Shown here piece after piece: positions 18,727-27,546 of a DNA stretch of 64,000 nucleotides. The translations under genes and the position numbers were made by a program. This stretch comes from Sandaracinobacteroides saxicola (GTDB lineage: Bacteria > Pseudomonadota > Alphaproteobacteria > Sphingomonadales > Sphingomonadaceae). The notes beneath the pieces were generated by a model that searched no databases, was not told the origin of the DNA, and saw nothing but the letters and a program-made list of their open reading frames with translations. Each line of letters opens with the position of its first letter. The first letter of the stretch is position 1. The DNA is taken from NCBI RefSeq assembly GCF_014117445.1, contig NZ_CP059851.1:1178001-1242000 (forward strand), in the 5' to 3' direction.

Positions 18727-18856
18727 GCCTCCGCCGGAGGGCGACGCGCCGCCGGCGCCGCTGCGGGAGCGGCTCGCCTGGTTCGCGCTGCTGTGGCCGC
18801 TGGGCGCCGCCGTGGTGGGCGCCATCGCCTGGGCGATGCGGGCGCTGCTGTTTTAG
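18713..18856 (+). CDS. DUF2474 small subunit of bd oxidase (CydX/CioZ-like)
   Basis: The 47-residue protein has a Pro-rich N terminus (MPIIEPPPEGDAPPAP), then RERLAWFALLWPLGAAVVGA, and ends AWAMRALLF, a single membrane helix of the DUF2474 type. Such peptides accompany CIO-type oxidases, as CydX does in E. coli, and are thought to stabilise the haem-binding subunit. The ATG lies 14 bases inside cioB, before its stop. It is easy to miss at this size. Its stop overlaps by three bases the end of the convergent acyl-CoA synthetase gene. Confidence 0.85.
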   Translation: MPIIEPPPEGDAPPAPLRERLAWFALLWPLGAAVVGAIAWAMRALLF

Positions 18857-20421
18857 GCGGCAAGCGCCCTTGCAGCCGCATAGTCGGCCTTGCCGTTCGG
18901 CGCGCGCGGCACCTTCGCCACGACATGCACCCGCTTCGGCGCCTTGTAGGCAGCAAGCGCGGTCTTGACATGCGCGATCAGCGCGGCTTCCTCCGCCGGC
19001 GCCGTCAGCTCGACGACGGCGGTCACGGCCTGGCCCCATTTCTCGTCGGCGACCCCGAACACCAGCGCATCCTCCACGGCGGCATGGGTCTTCAGCGCTT
19101 CCTCCACTTCCTCGGGAAAGATCTTCTCGCCGCCCGAATTGATGCACTGGCTGCCGCGCCCCAGCAGGATGATGGCGCCGTCGGGGTCCACCGTCGCCCA
19201 GTCGCCGGGAATGGTGAAGCGGCGGCCGTCGATCTCCACGAAGGTGGCGGCGCTCTTCGCCGGATCCTTATAGTATCCGAGCGGGATCAGGCCGGTGCGC
19301 GCGACGCGGCCCGACCTGCCGCTGCCGGGTTCGATGGGCCGGTTGTCTTCGTCCAGCACCAGCGTGTTCGGGTCGTGCATGAAGCGGGTGGGCGCATCCG
19401 GCGCCGCCGCGGTCGAGATGCTGGCGCCATAGCCCAGCCCTTCGGACGAGCCGAAGGCGTCGAGGCACATCAGGCCGGGATTGTGGCGGATCAGCCCGGC
19501 CTTGACCTCCGGCGACCACATGGTGCCGGACGAGATCATCATCATCATCGCCCCCAGCGACCCTTCGCCCGCGTCCAGCGCGCGCAGGATCGGCCGGGCA
19601 AAGGCGTCGCCCACGATGACTGCGGTATCGGGGTTGTGCCGTGCCGCCAGCGCCAGCGCGTCCGCCGCCTCGAAACTCTTCGCCGGCGAGGTGATGACCG
19701 CGCCGCCGCAGGCCAGCACATAGATCGACAGCAGGAAGGCGGACCCGTGCATCAGCGGCGGCATGGCGAGCAGCTTGCGCCGCTGCGGCAGGGCGAGGGT
19801 GGTGGCGACATGCGCGTCCAGGCTCTCGGCCGGCGGCATGCCCGGCAGCGGCGCACCGCCGCCCAGCAGCGTCCACAGTGCGCCGTGTTCCCACATCACA
19901 CCCTTGGGATAGCCGGTGGTGCCGCCGGTGTAGATGAACAGCTGGTCGCCGAAGCGATGCGCCTGCGGCGGCAGGGTGGCGCCGCTGTCCGCCACCGCGT
20001 CATAAGATTGCGCCCAGCCGGTGGGCGTGCCGCCGACCTGCAACCACAGCTTCACCAGCGGCAGCCGGGCGCGAATGCTGTCCATCGCGTCGGCGAACTC
20101 GGCATCGAACACCACCACCGCGGCGTCGCTGTTGTCCAGGATGTAGCACAGCTCTTCGGCGGTGTAGCGGTAGTTGACGTTGACATGCACCATCCGCGCC
20201 CGGAACGCCGCGCCGGTGGTTTCCAGATAGGCGGGCGAGTTGCGCATCAGATGCGCCACCTTGTCTCCGGGCCCCGCGCCCGCCGCCACGAAGGCCGCGG
20301 CCAGCGCCGCGGTGCGGCGGGCATAATCGGCCCAGCTGACGACCATGTCCCCGTGGATCAGCGCCGGAGCCTCGCCCAGGCTTCCCCCCAACCGTTCAAG
20401 GATGGCACCGAAACTCAGCAT
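18853..20421 (-). CDS. Acyl-CoA synthetase (AMP-forming, ANL superfamily)
   Basis: The enzyme activates a carboxylic acid with ATP and CoA. The 522-residue protein has the AMP-binding loop IYTGGTTGYPKGVMWEH, the motif DAFGSSEGLGYG, GDWATVDPDG with the Asp that binds ribose, and the C-terminal catalytic Lys in PNGKADY. The Arg/Lys-rich hinge reads GRGSQCINSGGEKIFP. The substrate is not clear; the sequence resembles synthetases of medium or steroid-like acids. The start at ATG 20421 (MLSFGAILERLGG) follows AGAGGAG; a longer frame upstream is unlikely. It is divergent from the oxidoreductase gene at 20515. Confidence 0.88.
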   Translation of the reverse strand: MLSFGAILERLGGSLGEAPALIHGDMVVSWADYARRTAALAAAFVAAGAGPGDKVAHLMRNSPAYLETTGAAFRARMVHVNVNYRYTAEELCYILDNSDAAVVVFDAEFADAMDSIRARLPLVKLWLQVGGTPTGWAQSYDAVADSGATLPPQAHRFGDQLFIYTGGTTGYPKGVMWEHGALWTLLGGGAPLPGMPPAESLDAHVATTLALPQRRKLLAMPPLMHGSAFLLSIYVLACGGAVITSPAKSFEAADALALAARHNPDTAVIVGDAFARPILRALDAGEGSLGAMMMMISSGTMWSPEVKAGLIRHNPGLMCLDAFGSSEGLGYGASISTAAAPDAPTRFMHDPNTLVLDEDNRPIEPGSGRSGRVARTGLIPLGYYKDPAKSAATFVEIDGRRFTIPGDWATVDPDGAIILLGRGSQCINSGGEKIFPEEVEEALKTHAAVEDALVFGVADEKWGQAVTAVVELTAPAEEAALIAHVKTALAAYKAPKRVHVVAKVPRAPNGKADYAAARALAA

Positions 20422-20514
20422 GGTCGCTCGCTCCTCTGTTGCACCGCTGCAATCTGTCACCGCGGCATTGACAGCGCCGCCTGACCGCAGCAACCGCGCC
20501 AAAAGGAGAGTGGG

Positions 20515-21480
20515 ATGCAGGCCTGGCGGGTGTCCGAACTGCGCGGGATCGAGGCGCTGACCCTTGTGCCCGACGCGCCCGAGCCGCCACCACCGGGGGA
20601 AGGCGAGATTTCGGTCGCGCTGACGGCCGCCGCGCTCAACTATCCCGACCTGCTGATGCTGTCCGGGGGCTATCAGTACAAACCGCCGCTGCCGTTCACG
20701 CCGGGCATGGAGGCCTGCGGCCGCGTGATCGCGGTGGGGGAGGGGGTTTCGGCCGACCTGCTGGGGCAGCGCATGGTCGTGGGCAGCCGCGCGGGCACGC
20801 TATGCGAGCGGCTGACCCTGCCGTTGCGTGGCGTGCGGCCCGCGCCGGAGGCCCTGAACGATGCTGAGGCCGCGGCGTTCGGCGTCGGCGCGCTGACGGC
20901 GTGGGTGGCGTTCGAGCGCGGGCGGCTGGCGGCGGGCGAGCGGGTGCTGGTGACGGGGGCCGGGGGCGGCATGGGGCTGTCGGCGGTGGCGGTGGCCAAG
21001 GCGCTGGGAGCAGAGGTGATCGCGGCGGCGGGCAGCGCGGCGAAACTGGCGGCGGCGCGGGCGGCGGGCGCGGATGCGACGCTGCTGATTGATCGTGCCG
21101 CACCGGATTTCGCGGATGCAGGCGCGCTGGACCTGGTGTTCGATCCCGTCGGCGGCGCGCTGGTGCCGCCGGCGCTGAAAGCGCTGCGCTGGGGCGGGCG
21201 CTATCTGGTGATCGGCTTTGTCGGCGGCCAGGCGGAACCGGTGCCGCTGAACCGCTTCCTGCTGAAGGGTATCGAGGCGATCGGCGTGCGGGCAGGCGAG
21301 GCGGGGCGGCAGGACCCGGCGGCTGGCCGGCGCCACATCCATGCCATCGACGCGCTGGCCAACGCCGGGAAACTGCACCCGCACATCGGCCTGTCGGTGC
21401 CGCTGGCGGAGGCGCCACGCGCGTTCGCGGCGATGGCGGCGGGTGACCTGATCGGAAAAGCGGTGGTCAGCATCGGCTGA
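20515..21480 (+). CDS. NADPH:quinone oxidoreductase-like (MDR superfamily)
   Basis: This 321-residue medium-chain reductase lacks the zinc-binding Cys/His set and therefore belongs with the quinone oxidoreductase branch. It has the substrate-side motif ALNYPDLLMLSGGYQYKPP, the NADPH loop VTGAGGGMGLSAVAVAKALG, and FDPVGGALVPPALKALRWGG. A strong AAAAGGAGAG site lies just before the ATG. The gene is divergent from the acyl-CoA synthetase, and shared regulation of acyl or enoyl-CoA metabolism is possible but not shown. Confidence 0.87.
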   Translation: MQAWRVSELRGIEALTLVPDAPEPPPPGEGEISVALTAAALNYPDLLMLSGGYQYKPPLPFTPGMEACGRVIAVGEGVSADLLGQRMVVGSRAGTLCERLTLPLRGVRPAPEALNDAEAAAFGVGALTAWVAFERGRLAAGERVLVTGAGGGMGLSAVAVAKALGAEVIAAAGSAAKLAAARAAGADATLLIDRAAPDFADAGALDLVFDPVGGALVPPALKALRWGGRYLVIGFVGGQAEPVPLNRFLLKGIEAIGVRAGEAGRQDPAAGRRHIHAIDALANAGKLHPHIGLSVPLAEAPRAFAAMAAGDLIGKAVVSIG

Positions 21481-21539
21481 CGCGGGAACCCGCGGGCGTG
21501 GCGGGGGTTGGACCGGCAATATTCCTGAAAGGAACCACC

Positions 21540-21677
21540 ATGCGCCCCACCCTCGCCCTCACTGTCTTCCTCGCCACGCTGACGCTTGCCGCCTGCAACA
21601 CCACCGAAGGCGTCGGCAAGGACATCAAGTCCGCCGGTGGCGCGATCGAAAAGACCGCACAGGATGCGAAGAAATAG
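21540..21677 (+). CDS. Entericidin A/B-family small lipoprotein
   Basis: The 45-residue product is a type II signal peptide (RPTLALTVFLATLTLAAC) with lipobox LAAC, followed by the short helical tail NTTEGVGKDIKSAGGAIEKT. The GVGKDIKSAG stretch is the hallmark of entericidin family lipoproteins, which are small cell-envelope peptides linked to stationary-phase lysis or membrane stress. An AAAGGA ribosome binding site lies seven bases before the ATG. It follows the oxidoreductase gene by 59 bases and may be transcribed separately. Confidence 0.88.
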   Translation: MRPTLALTVFLATLTLAACNTTEGVGKDIKSAGGAIEKTAQDAKK

Positions 21678-21767
21678 TCAAACCGGGCGAATGGCACGGC
21701 AGCCTGATGTCTTGCCTTGCATGAACGGTTGCGACCGGATGTTCGACCTGAACAGTTCCGTCCTGCC

Positions 21768-22589
21768 TCAGGATTGCAGGATGGCGCGACTGGTCATGTG
21801 CCACCAGGGCGTGTCCCACAACGCATAAGTGATCGCATAAAAGGGCACGCCGATGCCGAGCCAGATCAGATAAGCCCGATGAACATAGCCGTTGCGGTAT
21901 ATATCCCACATGACCATCGGCGCGATTGCCAACAACATGTAAAGGTCCGTCGCAACCGGCGAGGTCGGGAAACTCGTCGGCAATCCGGGAATGCGGACGA
22001 TCGCCGGCCCGAGAACCACGGCCGTCGCAAGGATCATCATGCGCTTGTGCAGCCCGGCATCTTGGCGGCGGGCCTTCAAACCAATAGCAATGAACAACGG
22101 ACACAGGATGCCCATCCGCATCTGGTTCAACAGGATGTTTTCCTTGCGCGCGACCACCGCCTCCAGCTGGGGGCGGGCTTCAGGCGGGGCGGCCTGCGCG
22201 GCTTGCACGGTTTCATGATAGATGGCCGGGGCGAGCATGAATCCCACGATCACCAGCGCAGGCACGATCACCACCGTTGAGATGCCCAGCCTCTTGTGCC
22301 AGCCGACCCTGTCGGTCGCCGCAAGATAGGTTTGCGCCAATAGCAGCAGGAGAAAGCTTCCCATCAGAACGGCGTGCGCGTGCATGACCATTGGAAAAGG
22401 TGGCCGCTTTCCCGCCGCGACCGCCGCCATTTTGTTAAGAGAATCGGGGACGAATCCGGCAAGTGTAATGACAACAAAGGTCGCCGCGGTAAAAACAAAG
22501 ATCCAGCGGTCAAACGCATGGGTCCGAGGTGATCCGGCAAGCCGATCGATCACCGCTGTGGATATTGCAGTCCGAGCCACGCTTGCCAT
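21768..22589 (-). CDS. Multipass membrane protein of unknown function
   Basis: The 273-residue product has about seven hydrophobic segments. Visible landmarks are HAHAVLMGSFLLLLLAQTYL, DRVGWHKRLGISTVVIVPAL and a C-terminal YALWDTPWWH. The paired His residues in HAHAVLMG and WHKRLG recall haem- or metal-binding membrane families, and the same pattern (HRRLGW) occurs in the DUF2306-type protein at 55808. I cannot assign a function. The start is uncertain between ATG 22589 and ATG 22616. Codon use is less GC-rich than in its neighbours. Confidence 0.75.
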   Translation of the reverse strand: MASVARTAISTAVIDRLAGSPRTHAFDRWIFVFTAATFVVITLAGFVPDSLNKMAAVAAGKRPPFPMVMHAHAVLMGSFLLLLLAQTYLAATDRVGWHKRLGISTVVIVPALVIVGFMLAPAIYHETVQAAQAAPPEARPQLEAVVARKENILLNQMRMGILCPLFIAIGLKARRQDAGLHKRMMILATAVVLGPAIVRIPGLPTSFPTSPVATDLYMLLAIAPMVMWDIYRNGYVHRAYLIWLGIGVPFYAITYALWDTPWWHMTSRAILQS

Positions 22590-22685
22590 TACAAGTCCCC
22601 CGGCGGCGCACGCCATATCTTCAGCTATTCTTAGCACCGATTTTGGCGAAAGGAAACCAACGAGACATCGCCTGCTTTCTTTGCT

Positions 22686-23663
22686 ATGCCGTGCGCCATG
22701 GCAGCTGGCATTGCAGTCGTCTTGAGCGGCGGTGGCGCGAAGGGCGCGTTCCAGGTGGGCGTGCTCGATGAGCTGATCAGCGCGCGGAAAGTCGCGATCG
22801 ACATTTTCGCCGGCGTCTCCACCGGCGCCATCCAGGCACTGGGGGGTGCGCAGGACGACATGCCGGGCCTGCTCGACGCATGGCTGGGGCTGCGCGGCAA
22901 CGAGGATGTCTATCGGCCGAAGCCGCTCGGCATCATCGGCGGGCTGCTGGGGGCCAGCTCGCTCTATGATCCGGCGCCGATCCGTGCCCGCATCCGGCGC
23001 TTCGCCGATCCGGCGAAACTGGCGGCCACGGGCAAGAAACTGCTGCTGGGCGTCGTCAACCTGCAAAGCGGCGCCTTTCGCAGCATCCACGAAAACACCC
23101 CCAACATCGCCGACTGGGTCTATGCCAGTTCGGCGCAGCCGCCCTTTTTTCCGCCGCTGACCACCCGTGACGCCGCCGGCGCGCAGGAACAATGGGTCGA
23201 TGGTGGCGTGCGCAACGTCACGCCGCTGTCGGCGGCGCTGGACTGGAACCCGCGCGCGGTGATCGTGGTGATGGCCTCCCCGCTGGCGGCCGCCGCGCCC
23301 GTCACACGGCAATATGACAGCCTGGTGTCGATCGCTTTGCGCTCGGTCGGCATCCTGACGTCGGAAGTGGTGGCGAACGACATCGGCCAGGCGGCGCTGA
23401 TCAACGCGCTGATCGCGGCACGCGGGAAACAGGCCGCTGCACTGGCGAAATCCGGAATCACCGGTACAGCGGCGGCGGCGATCCTGGCCCCCCTCGATGC
23501 GCAACTGTCGACCTATCGCTTCGCGCCCATCCACATCATCGCGCCGGCGGCGGAGATTTCCGACACGCTGGAGTTCGATCCGGCGAAAATCCGCGCCGGC
23601 ATCGCCGCCGGGCGCAAGGCGGTGGCGGACGACTGGCCGGCGCTTTCGGCGCTGATCGGTTGA
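22686..23663 (+). CDS. Patatin-like phospholipase
   Basis: Patatin-fold lipid acyl hydrolases use a Ser-Asp dyad. All elements are visible in this 325-residue protein: the oxyanion loop GGGAKG (residues 15-20), the nucleophile elbow GVSTG with Ser45, and the catalytic Asp172 in VDGGVRN. No signal peptide is seen, so it is probably cytoplasmic or exported by another route. An alternative ATG lies 12 bases downstream; neither has a clear ribosome binding site. It lies next to the glycine riboswitch but is not under its control. Confidence 0.88.
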   Translation: MPCAMAAGIAVVLSGGGAKGAFQVGVLDELISARKVAIDIFAGVSTGAIQALGGAQDDMPGLLDAWLGLRGNEDVYRPKPLGIIGGLLGASSLYDPAPIRARIRRFADPAKLAATGKKLLLGVVNLQSGAFRSIHENTPNIADWVYASSAQPPFFPPLTTRDAAGAQEQWVDGGVRNVTPLSAALDWNPRAVIVVMASPLAAAAPVTRQYDSLVSIALRSVGILTSEVVANDIGQAALINALIAARGKQAAALAKSGITGTAAAAILAPLDAQLSTYRFAPIHIIAPAAEISDTLEFDPAKIRAGIAAGRKAVADDWPALSALIG

Positions 23664-23714
23664 CCGAATCGCCATAACCCGTCATGCGAGCGGCGTCGGC
23701 GGGGGCAACCCCGG

Positions 23715-23919
23715 CGGCGCTGCGGGAGAGTGCACCGGATCCAGGTCCGGGGCCGCCGAAGGAGCAACCGCCCCCGGAATCTCTCAGGCAACGGGACCGC
23801 AGCGCTCGCACCACCGACACTCTGGAAAGCGCCGGCGAAGGCTGGCCACCGAAGGGGTAAATGCAGCGACTTCGCAAGGCGTTGCACCAAAGCTCTCAGG
23901 TTCCGTGACAGAGGGGGCG
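23715..23919 (+). promoter_or_regulatory. Tandem glycine riboswitch
   Basis: Two aptamers are readable. The first (about 23718-23800) has GGGAGAG, GCCGAAGGAGCAA and ATCTCTCAGGCAA. The second (about 23816-23919) has CACTCTGGAAAG, CACCGAAGGGGTAAA, AAGCTCTCAGGTTCC and GACAGAGGGGG. These are the conserved blocks of the glycine aptamer, in the usual two-aptamer arrangement. It lies 41 bases upstream of gcvT and would turn the glycine cleavage operon on when glycine is abundant. I could not fold the expression platform. Confidence 0.95.
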
Positions 23920-23960
23920 CCATGGCCGCAATCGGGCGGGCATGCTGTTGCGGGTGAACC

Positions 23961-25061
23961 ATGGCCGACGCCGATCTTTTGACCCTGCCGCTCGATGGCC
24001 TGCACCGTGCGCTGGGCGGCCGCATGGTGCCGTTCGCCGGTTACGCCATGCCGGTGCAGTTTGCCGAAGGCGTGATGGCCGAACATCTGTGGACCCGCGA
24101 ACATGCCGGGCTGTTCGACGTCAGCCACATGGGCCAGCTGACCGTCGCGGGCGAAGGGGCGGCGGCCTGGCTGGAAAGCCTGATGCCGGGTGATTTCCTG
24201 GGTCTTGCGGAAAATGCGCTGCGCTATTCACTGCTGCTGACCGACGCCGGCGGCATCATCGACGACCTGATGGTGACGCGGCGGGCCGACGATTTTTACC
24301 TGGTGGTGAACGGCGCCACGAAGGCCGGCGATATCGCGCACATGCAGGCGCGGCTGCCGGCCGGTGTGACGCTGACGCCGCGCCCGGACCTGGCGCTTCT
24401 CGCCTTGCAGGGGCCGGCGGCGGCAGCCGTGCTGGAGGCGATGCTGCCGGGGGTGGCGGCGCTGAAGTTCATGCGTTCGGGCGGGTTCGACTGGCGCGGC
24501 GTGCCGCTGTGGGTCAGCCGGTCGGGCTATACCGGCGAGGACGGGTTTGAAATCAGCGTGCCGGCCGGTAGCGTCGAGGCGCTGGCGCAGGCGCTGCTGG
24601 CCCATTCCGAGGTGAAGCCGATTGGTCTGGGGGCACGCGATTCGCTGCGGCTGGAGGCGGGGCTGCCGCTTTATGGCCATGACCTGTCGCCGGAGACGAC
24701 GCCGGTCGAGGCCGGGCTGTCTTTCGCGATCTCCAAGCGGCGCAAGGCGGAAGGCGGTTTTCCCGGTGCCGCCCCTGTGCTCGACCAGCTGTTCAACGGC
24801 GCGCCGCGCAAGCGGATCGGCCTGCGGTTCGAGGGCAAGCAGCCGGTGCGCGAGGGTGCAGCCATTTTCGCGGGCGACGCCCCGGTCGGCGTGGTGACCA
24901 GCGGCGGTTTCGCGCCCAGCGTCGGCGCGCCGGTGGCCATGGGTTATGTGGAGTCGGCCCACGCCGCCGACGGCACGGCGCTGGCGGTGGAGGTGCGTGG
25001 CCGGCGGCTGCCGGCGACAGCCGCGCCCATGCCGTTCTGGCAAAAGAACTATGTTCGATAA
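23961..25061 (+). CDS. gcvT: Glycine cleavage system T protein (aminomethyltransferase)
   Basis: The T protein releases ammonia from the aminomethyl group on lipoyl-H and passes the methylene to tetrahydrofolate. The 366-residue protein has the family blocks MVPFAGYAMPVQF, REHAGLFDVSHMGQ, SRSGYTGEDGFEIS, and GLGARDSLRLEAGLPLYGHD for folate binding. It is the first gene behind the glycine riboswitch and is followed at 12 bases by gcvH. Confidence 0.96.
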   Translation: MADADLLTLPLDGLHRALGGRMVPFAGYAMPVQFAEGVMAEHLWTREHAGLFDVSHMGQLTVAGEGAAAWLESLMPGDFLGLAENALRYSLLLTDAGGIIDDLMVTRRADDFYLVVNGATKAGDIAHMQARLPAGVTLTPRPDLALLALQGPAAAAVLEAMLPGVAALKFMRSGGFDWRGVPLWVSRSGYTGEDGFEISVPAGSVEALAQALLAHSEVKPIGLGARDSLRLEAGLPLYGHDLSPETTPVEAGLSFAISKRRKAEGGFPGAAPVLDQLFNGAPRKRIGLRFEGKQPVREGAAIFAGDAPVGVVTSGGFAPSVGAPVAMGYVESAHAADGTALAVEVRGRRLPATAAPMPFWQKNYVR

Positions 25062-25073
25062 GCGGAGGAAAAG

Positions 25074-25442
25074 ATGCGCTATTTCACCAAGGAACATGAA
25101 TGGATCGAGGTTGACGGCGACACCGCGACCGTGGGCATCACCGATTATGCGCAGGGTCAGCTGGGCGATGTGGTGTTCGTGGACCTGCCCGAACCCGGTC
25201 GTGAGCTGACCGCCGGCGGCGAGGCGGCGGTGGTGGAATCGGTGAAGGCAGCGTCCGATGTCTATGCGCCGATCGATGGCCGCGTGACCGAAGGCAACCC
25301 CGCGCTGGAAAGCGAGCCGGGCCTGGTGAACAGCGCGCCGGAGGCGGAGGGCTGGTTTTTCCGCATGACGCTGGGCAATCCCGCGCAGCTGGAGGGGCTG
25401 ATGGACGCGGCCGCCTACCAGGCTTTCGTGGCGACGCTCTGA
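25074..25442 (+). CDS. gcvH: Glycine cleavage system H protein
   Basis: H is the lipoyl carrier that shuttles the aminomethyl intermediate between P, T and L proteins. The 122-residue protein reads [20 protein letters not shown] at the N terminus and has the lipoylated Lys58 in [23 protein letters not shown] before the ATG is a strong ribosome binding site. The stop overlaps the start of a methyltransferase gene. Confidence 0.97.
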   Translation: MRYFTKEHEWIEVDGDTATVGITDYAQGQLGDVVFVDLPEPGRELTAGGEAAVVESVKAASDVYAPIDGRVTEGNPALESEPGLVNSAPEAEGWFFRMTLGNPAQLEGLMDAAAYQAFVATL

Positions 25443-26176
25443 TGGCCTGGAACGCCGCGGACTATGGCACGCATGCCGCCTTCGTGCCGGCGCTGGGGGC
25501 GCCGGTGCTGGCGCTGCTGGCGCCGCGGCCCGGCGAGCGCATCCTGGATCTGGGCTGCGGTGATGGGGTGCTGACGGCGCAGCTGGTGGAGGCGGGGGCC
25601 GAGGTGCTGGGCCTCGATCCCGATCCCTCGATGCTGGCGGCGGCGCGGGCGCTGGGGCTGACCGTGCATCAGGGTGATGGCCAGGCGCTGGCGTTCGAAG
25701 CCGAGTTCGATGCGGTGTTCAGCAACGCCGCGCTGCACTGGATGCCCGATCATGACGCCGTGCTGGCCGGTGTGTTCGCCGCGCTGAAGCCTGGCGGGCG
25801 CTTCGTGGGCGAATGCGGCGGGCACGGCAACATCGCCGCGATCCGCACCGCCATCCGCGCCGTCAGCATGGCGCGGGGCGAGGCGGCCGATGAGGAGCAG
25901 AACTATCCCACCGCCAGCGCCCATGCGGCGCGGCTGGCGGCCGCCGGCTTCACCGACATCCAGGCCGAGATCATCCCGCGCCCGACCCCGCTGCCGACCG
26001 GCATGGTCGCCTGGCTGAACACCTTCCGCGCCGGGTTCGTGCGGCATGCCGCGGATCGCGACGCCGCCGTGGCCGATGTCGAGGCGCTGCTGAAGCCGGC
26101 GCTGTGCGACGCGGACGGCAAATGGACCGCCGATTATGTTCGCCTGCGCTGGCAGGCCCGAAAGCCAAAGGACTGA
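25442..26176 (+). CDS. Class I SAM-dependent methyltransferase inside the gcv operon
   Basis: The 244-residue protein has the SAM-binding motif [10 protein letters not shown] (residues 34-42), the acidic strand end [10 protein letters not shown], and [16 protein letters not shown] typical of trans-aconitate methyltransferase-like enzymes. The substrate is unknown. It sits between gcvH and gcvPA with a start overlapping gcvH and a stop two bases before gcvPA, so it should be expressed with the glycine cleavage genes and controlled by the same riboswitch. A link to one-carbon metabolism is inference only. Confidence 0.88.
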   Translation: MAWNAADYGTHAAFVPALGAPVLALLAPRPGERILDLGCGDGVLTAQLVEAGAEVLGLDPDPSMLAAARALGLTVHQGDGQALAFEAEFDAVFSNAALHWMPDHDAVLAGVFAALKPGGRFVGECGGHGNIAAIRTAIRAVSMARGEAADEEQNYPTASAHAARLAAAGFTDIQAEIIPRPTPLPTGMVAWLNTFRAGFVRHAADRDAAVADVEALLKPALCDADGKWTADYVRLRWQARKPKD

Positions 26177-26178
26177 AA

Positions 26179-27546
26179 ATGCGTTATCTTCCGCTGACAC
26201 CTGATGACCGGCGCGACATGCTGCGCGTGATCGGCGCGAGCGATATCGACGCGCTGTTCCGCGATGTGCCGGAGGCCGCGCGCCTGCCCGGCCCCATTGC
26301 CGGCCTGCCGCACCACATGCCGGAAATGCTGGTGGAGCGCGAGCTCGGCGCGCTCGCCGCGAAGAATGTGCCGGCGGGCGCGGGGCCCTTCTTCGTCGGC
26401 TGCGGCGCGTACAAGCATCATGTGCCGGCCTCGGTGGATCACCTGATCCAGCGCGGGGAGTTCCTGACCAGCTACACCCCCTATCAGCCGGAAATCGCCC
26501 AGGGCACGCTGCAATATCTGTTCGAGTTCCAGACGCAGGTGGCGCGCCTGTTGGCGATGGAGGTGGCGAACGCCAGCATGTATGACGGTTCGACCGCGAT
26601 GACCGAGGCCCTGTTCATGGGCCGGCGGGTGACTCGGCGGAAGAAGTATCTGCTGAGCGGCGGCACCCACCCGCATTATGTCTCGGTCGCCGAGACGCTG
26701 ACGCGCTTTACCGACGACGAGGTGGTCAGCTTCGAGCCCGCGCTGACCCCCGGTGCGCCCGGCGACGACCTGGCGGCGCTGATCGAGGCGATCGATGGCG
26801 AGACGGCGGCGGTGGTGGTGCAGAACCCCAATCTGTTCGGCCATGTCGCCGACCTGTCGGAACTGGCGGCCGCGGCGCATGCCAAGGGCGCGCTGCTGAT
26901 CGCGGTGGTGACCGAGGTGGTCAGCCTGGGCGCGATCCGCGCGCCGGGCGAGATGGGCGCGGATATCGTGGTGGGTGAGGGTCAGAGCATCGGCAACGGC
27001 CTGAACTTTGGCGGGCCTTACCTGGGCCTGTTCGCCACGCGCGAGAAATATATGCGGCAGATGCCCGGCCGGCTGTGCGGCGAGACGGTGGACGCCAATG
27101 GCAAGCGCGGTTTCGTGCTGACGCTTTCCACTCGCGAACAGCATATCCGGCGCGAAAAGGCGACCAGCAACATCTGTACCAATTCAGGTCTTTGCGCGCT
27201 GGCCTTCACCATTCACATGAGCCTTCTGGGGGAGAAGGGCCTGCGCCATCTCGCCGAGCTGAACCATGCCCGCGCGGTGCAGGTGGCGGAGCGGTTGGCG
27301 GCCATTCCCGGCGTTTCACTGATGAACGATCATTTCTTCAATGAATTTACGGTCATGCTGCCGATCAGCGGCCGGCCGGCGTTGCGCGCGATGGCGGAAA
27401 TGGGCGTGCTGGGCGGCGTGTCGCTCGGCCGGCTCTACCCCGCCCGCGCCGATCTGGACCATGGCATGGTGATCGCGGTCACCGAGACCGTTTCGGACGA
27501 TGACATTGACAAGCTGGACAAGGCCTTGCGGGAGCTGGTGAAATGA
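26179..27546 (+). CDS. gcvPA: Glycine dehydrogenase (decarboxylating) P protein, subunit 1
   Basis: In the split P protein, subunit 1 is the N-terminal half of the PLP-dependent glycine decarboxylase. The 455-residue protein begins [14 protein letters not shown], has [14 protein letters not shown], and [20 protein letters not shown] near residue 330. The ATG lies two bases after the methyltransferase stop, and the gene overlaps gcvPB by four bases. An in-frame ATG 75 bases upstream would run inside the methyltransferase gene and is rejected. Confidence 0.96.
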   Translation: MRYLPLTPDDRRDMLRVIGASDIDALFRDVPEAARLPGPIAGLPHHMPEMLVERELGALAAKNVPAGAGPFFVGCGAYKHHVPASVDHLIQRGEFLTSYTPYQPEIAQGTLQYLFEFQTQVARLLAMEVANASMYDGSTAMTEALFMGRRVTRRKKYLLSGGTHPHYVSVAETLTRFTDDEVVSFEPALTPGAPGDDLAALIEAIDGETAAVVVQNPNLFGHVADLSELAAAAHAKGALLIAVVTEVVSLGAIRAPGEMGADIVVGEGQSIGNGLNFGGPYLGLFATREKYMRQMPGRLCGETVDANGKRGFVLTLSTREQHIRREKATSNICTNSGLCALAFTIHMSLLGEKGLRHLAELNHARAVQVAERLAAIPGVSLMNDHFFNEFTVMLPISGRPALRAMAEMGVLGGVSLGRLYPARADLDHGMVIAVTETVSDDDIDKLDKALRELVK

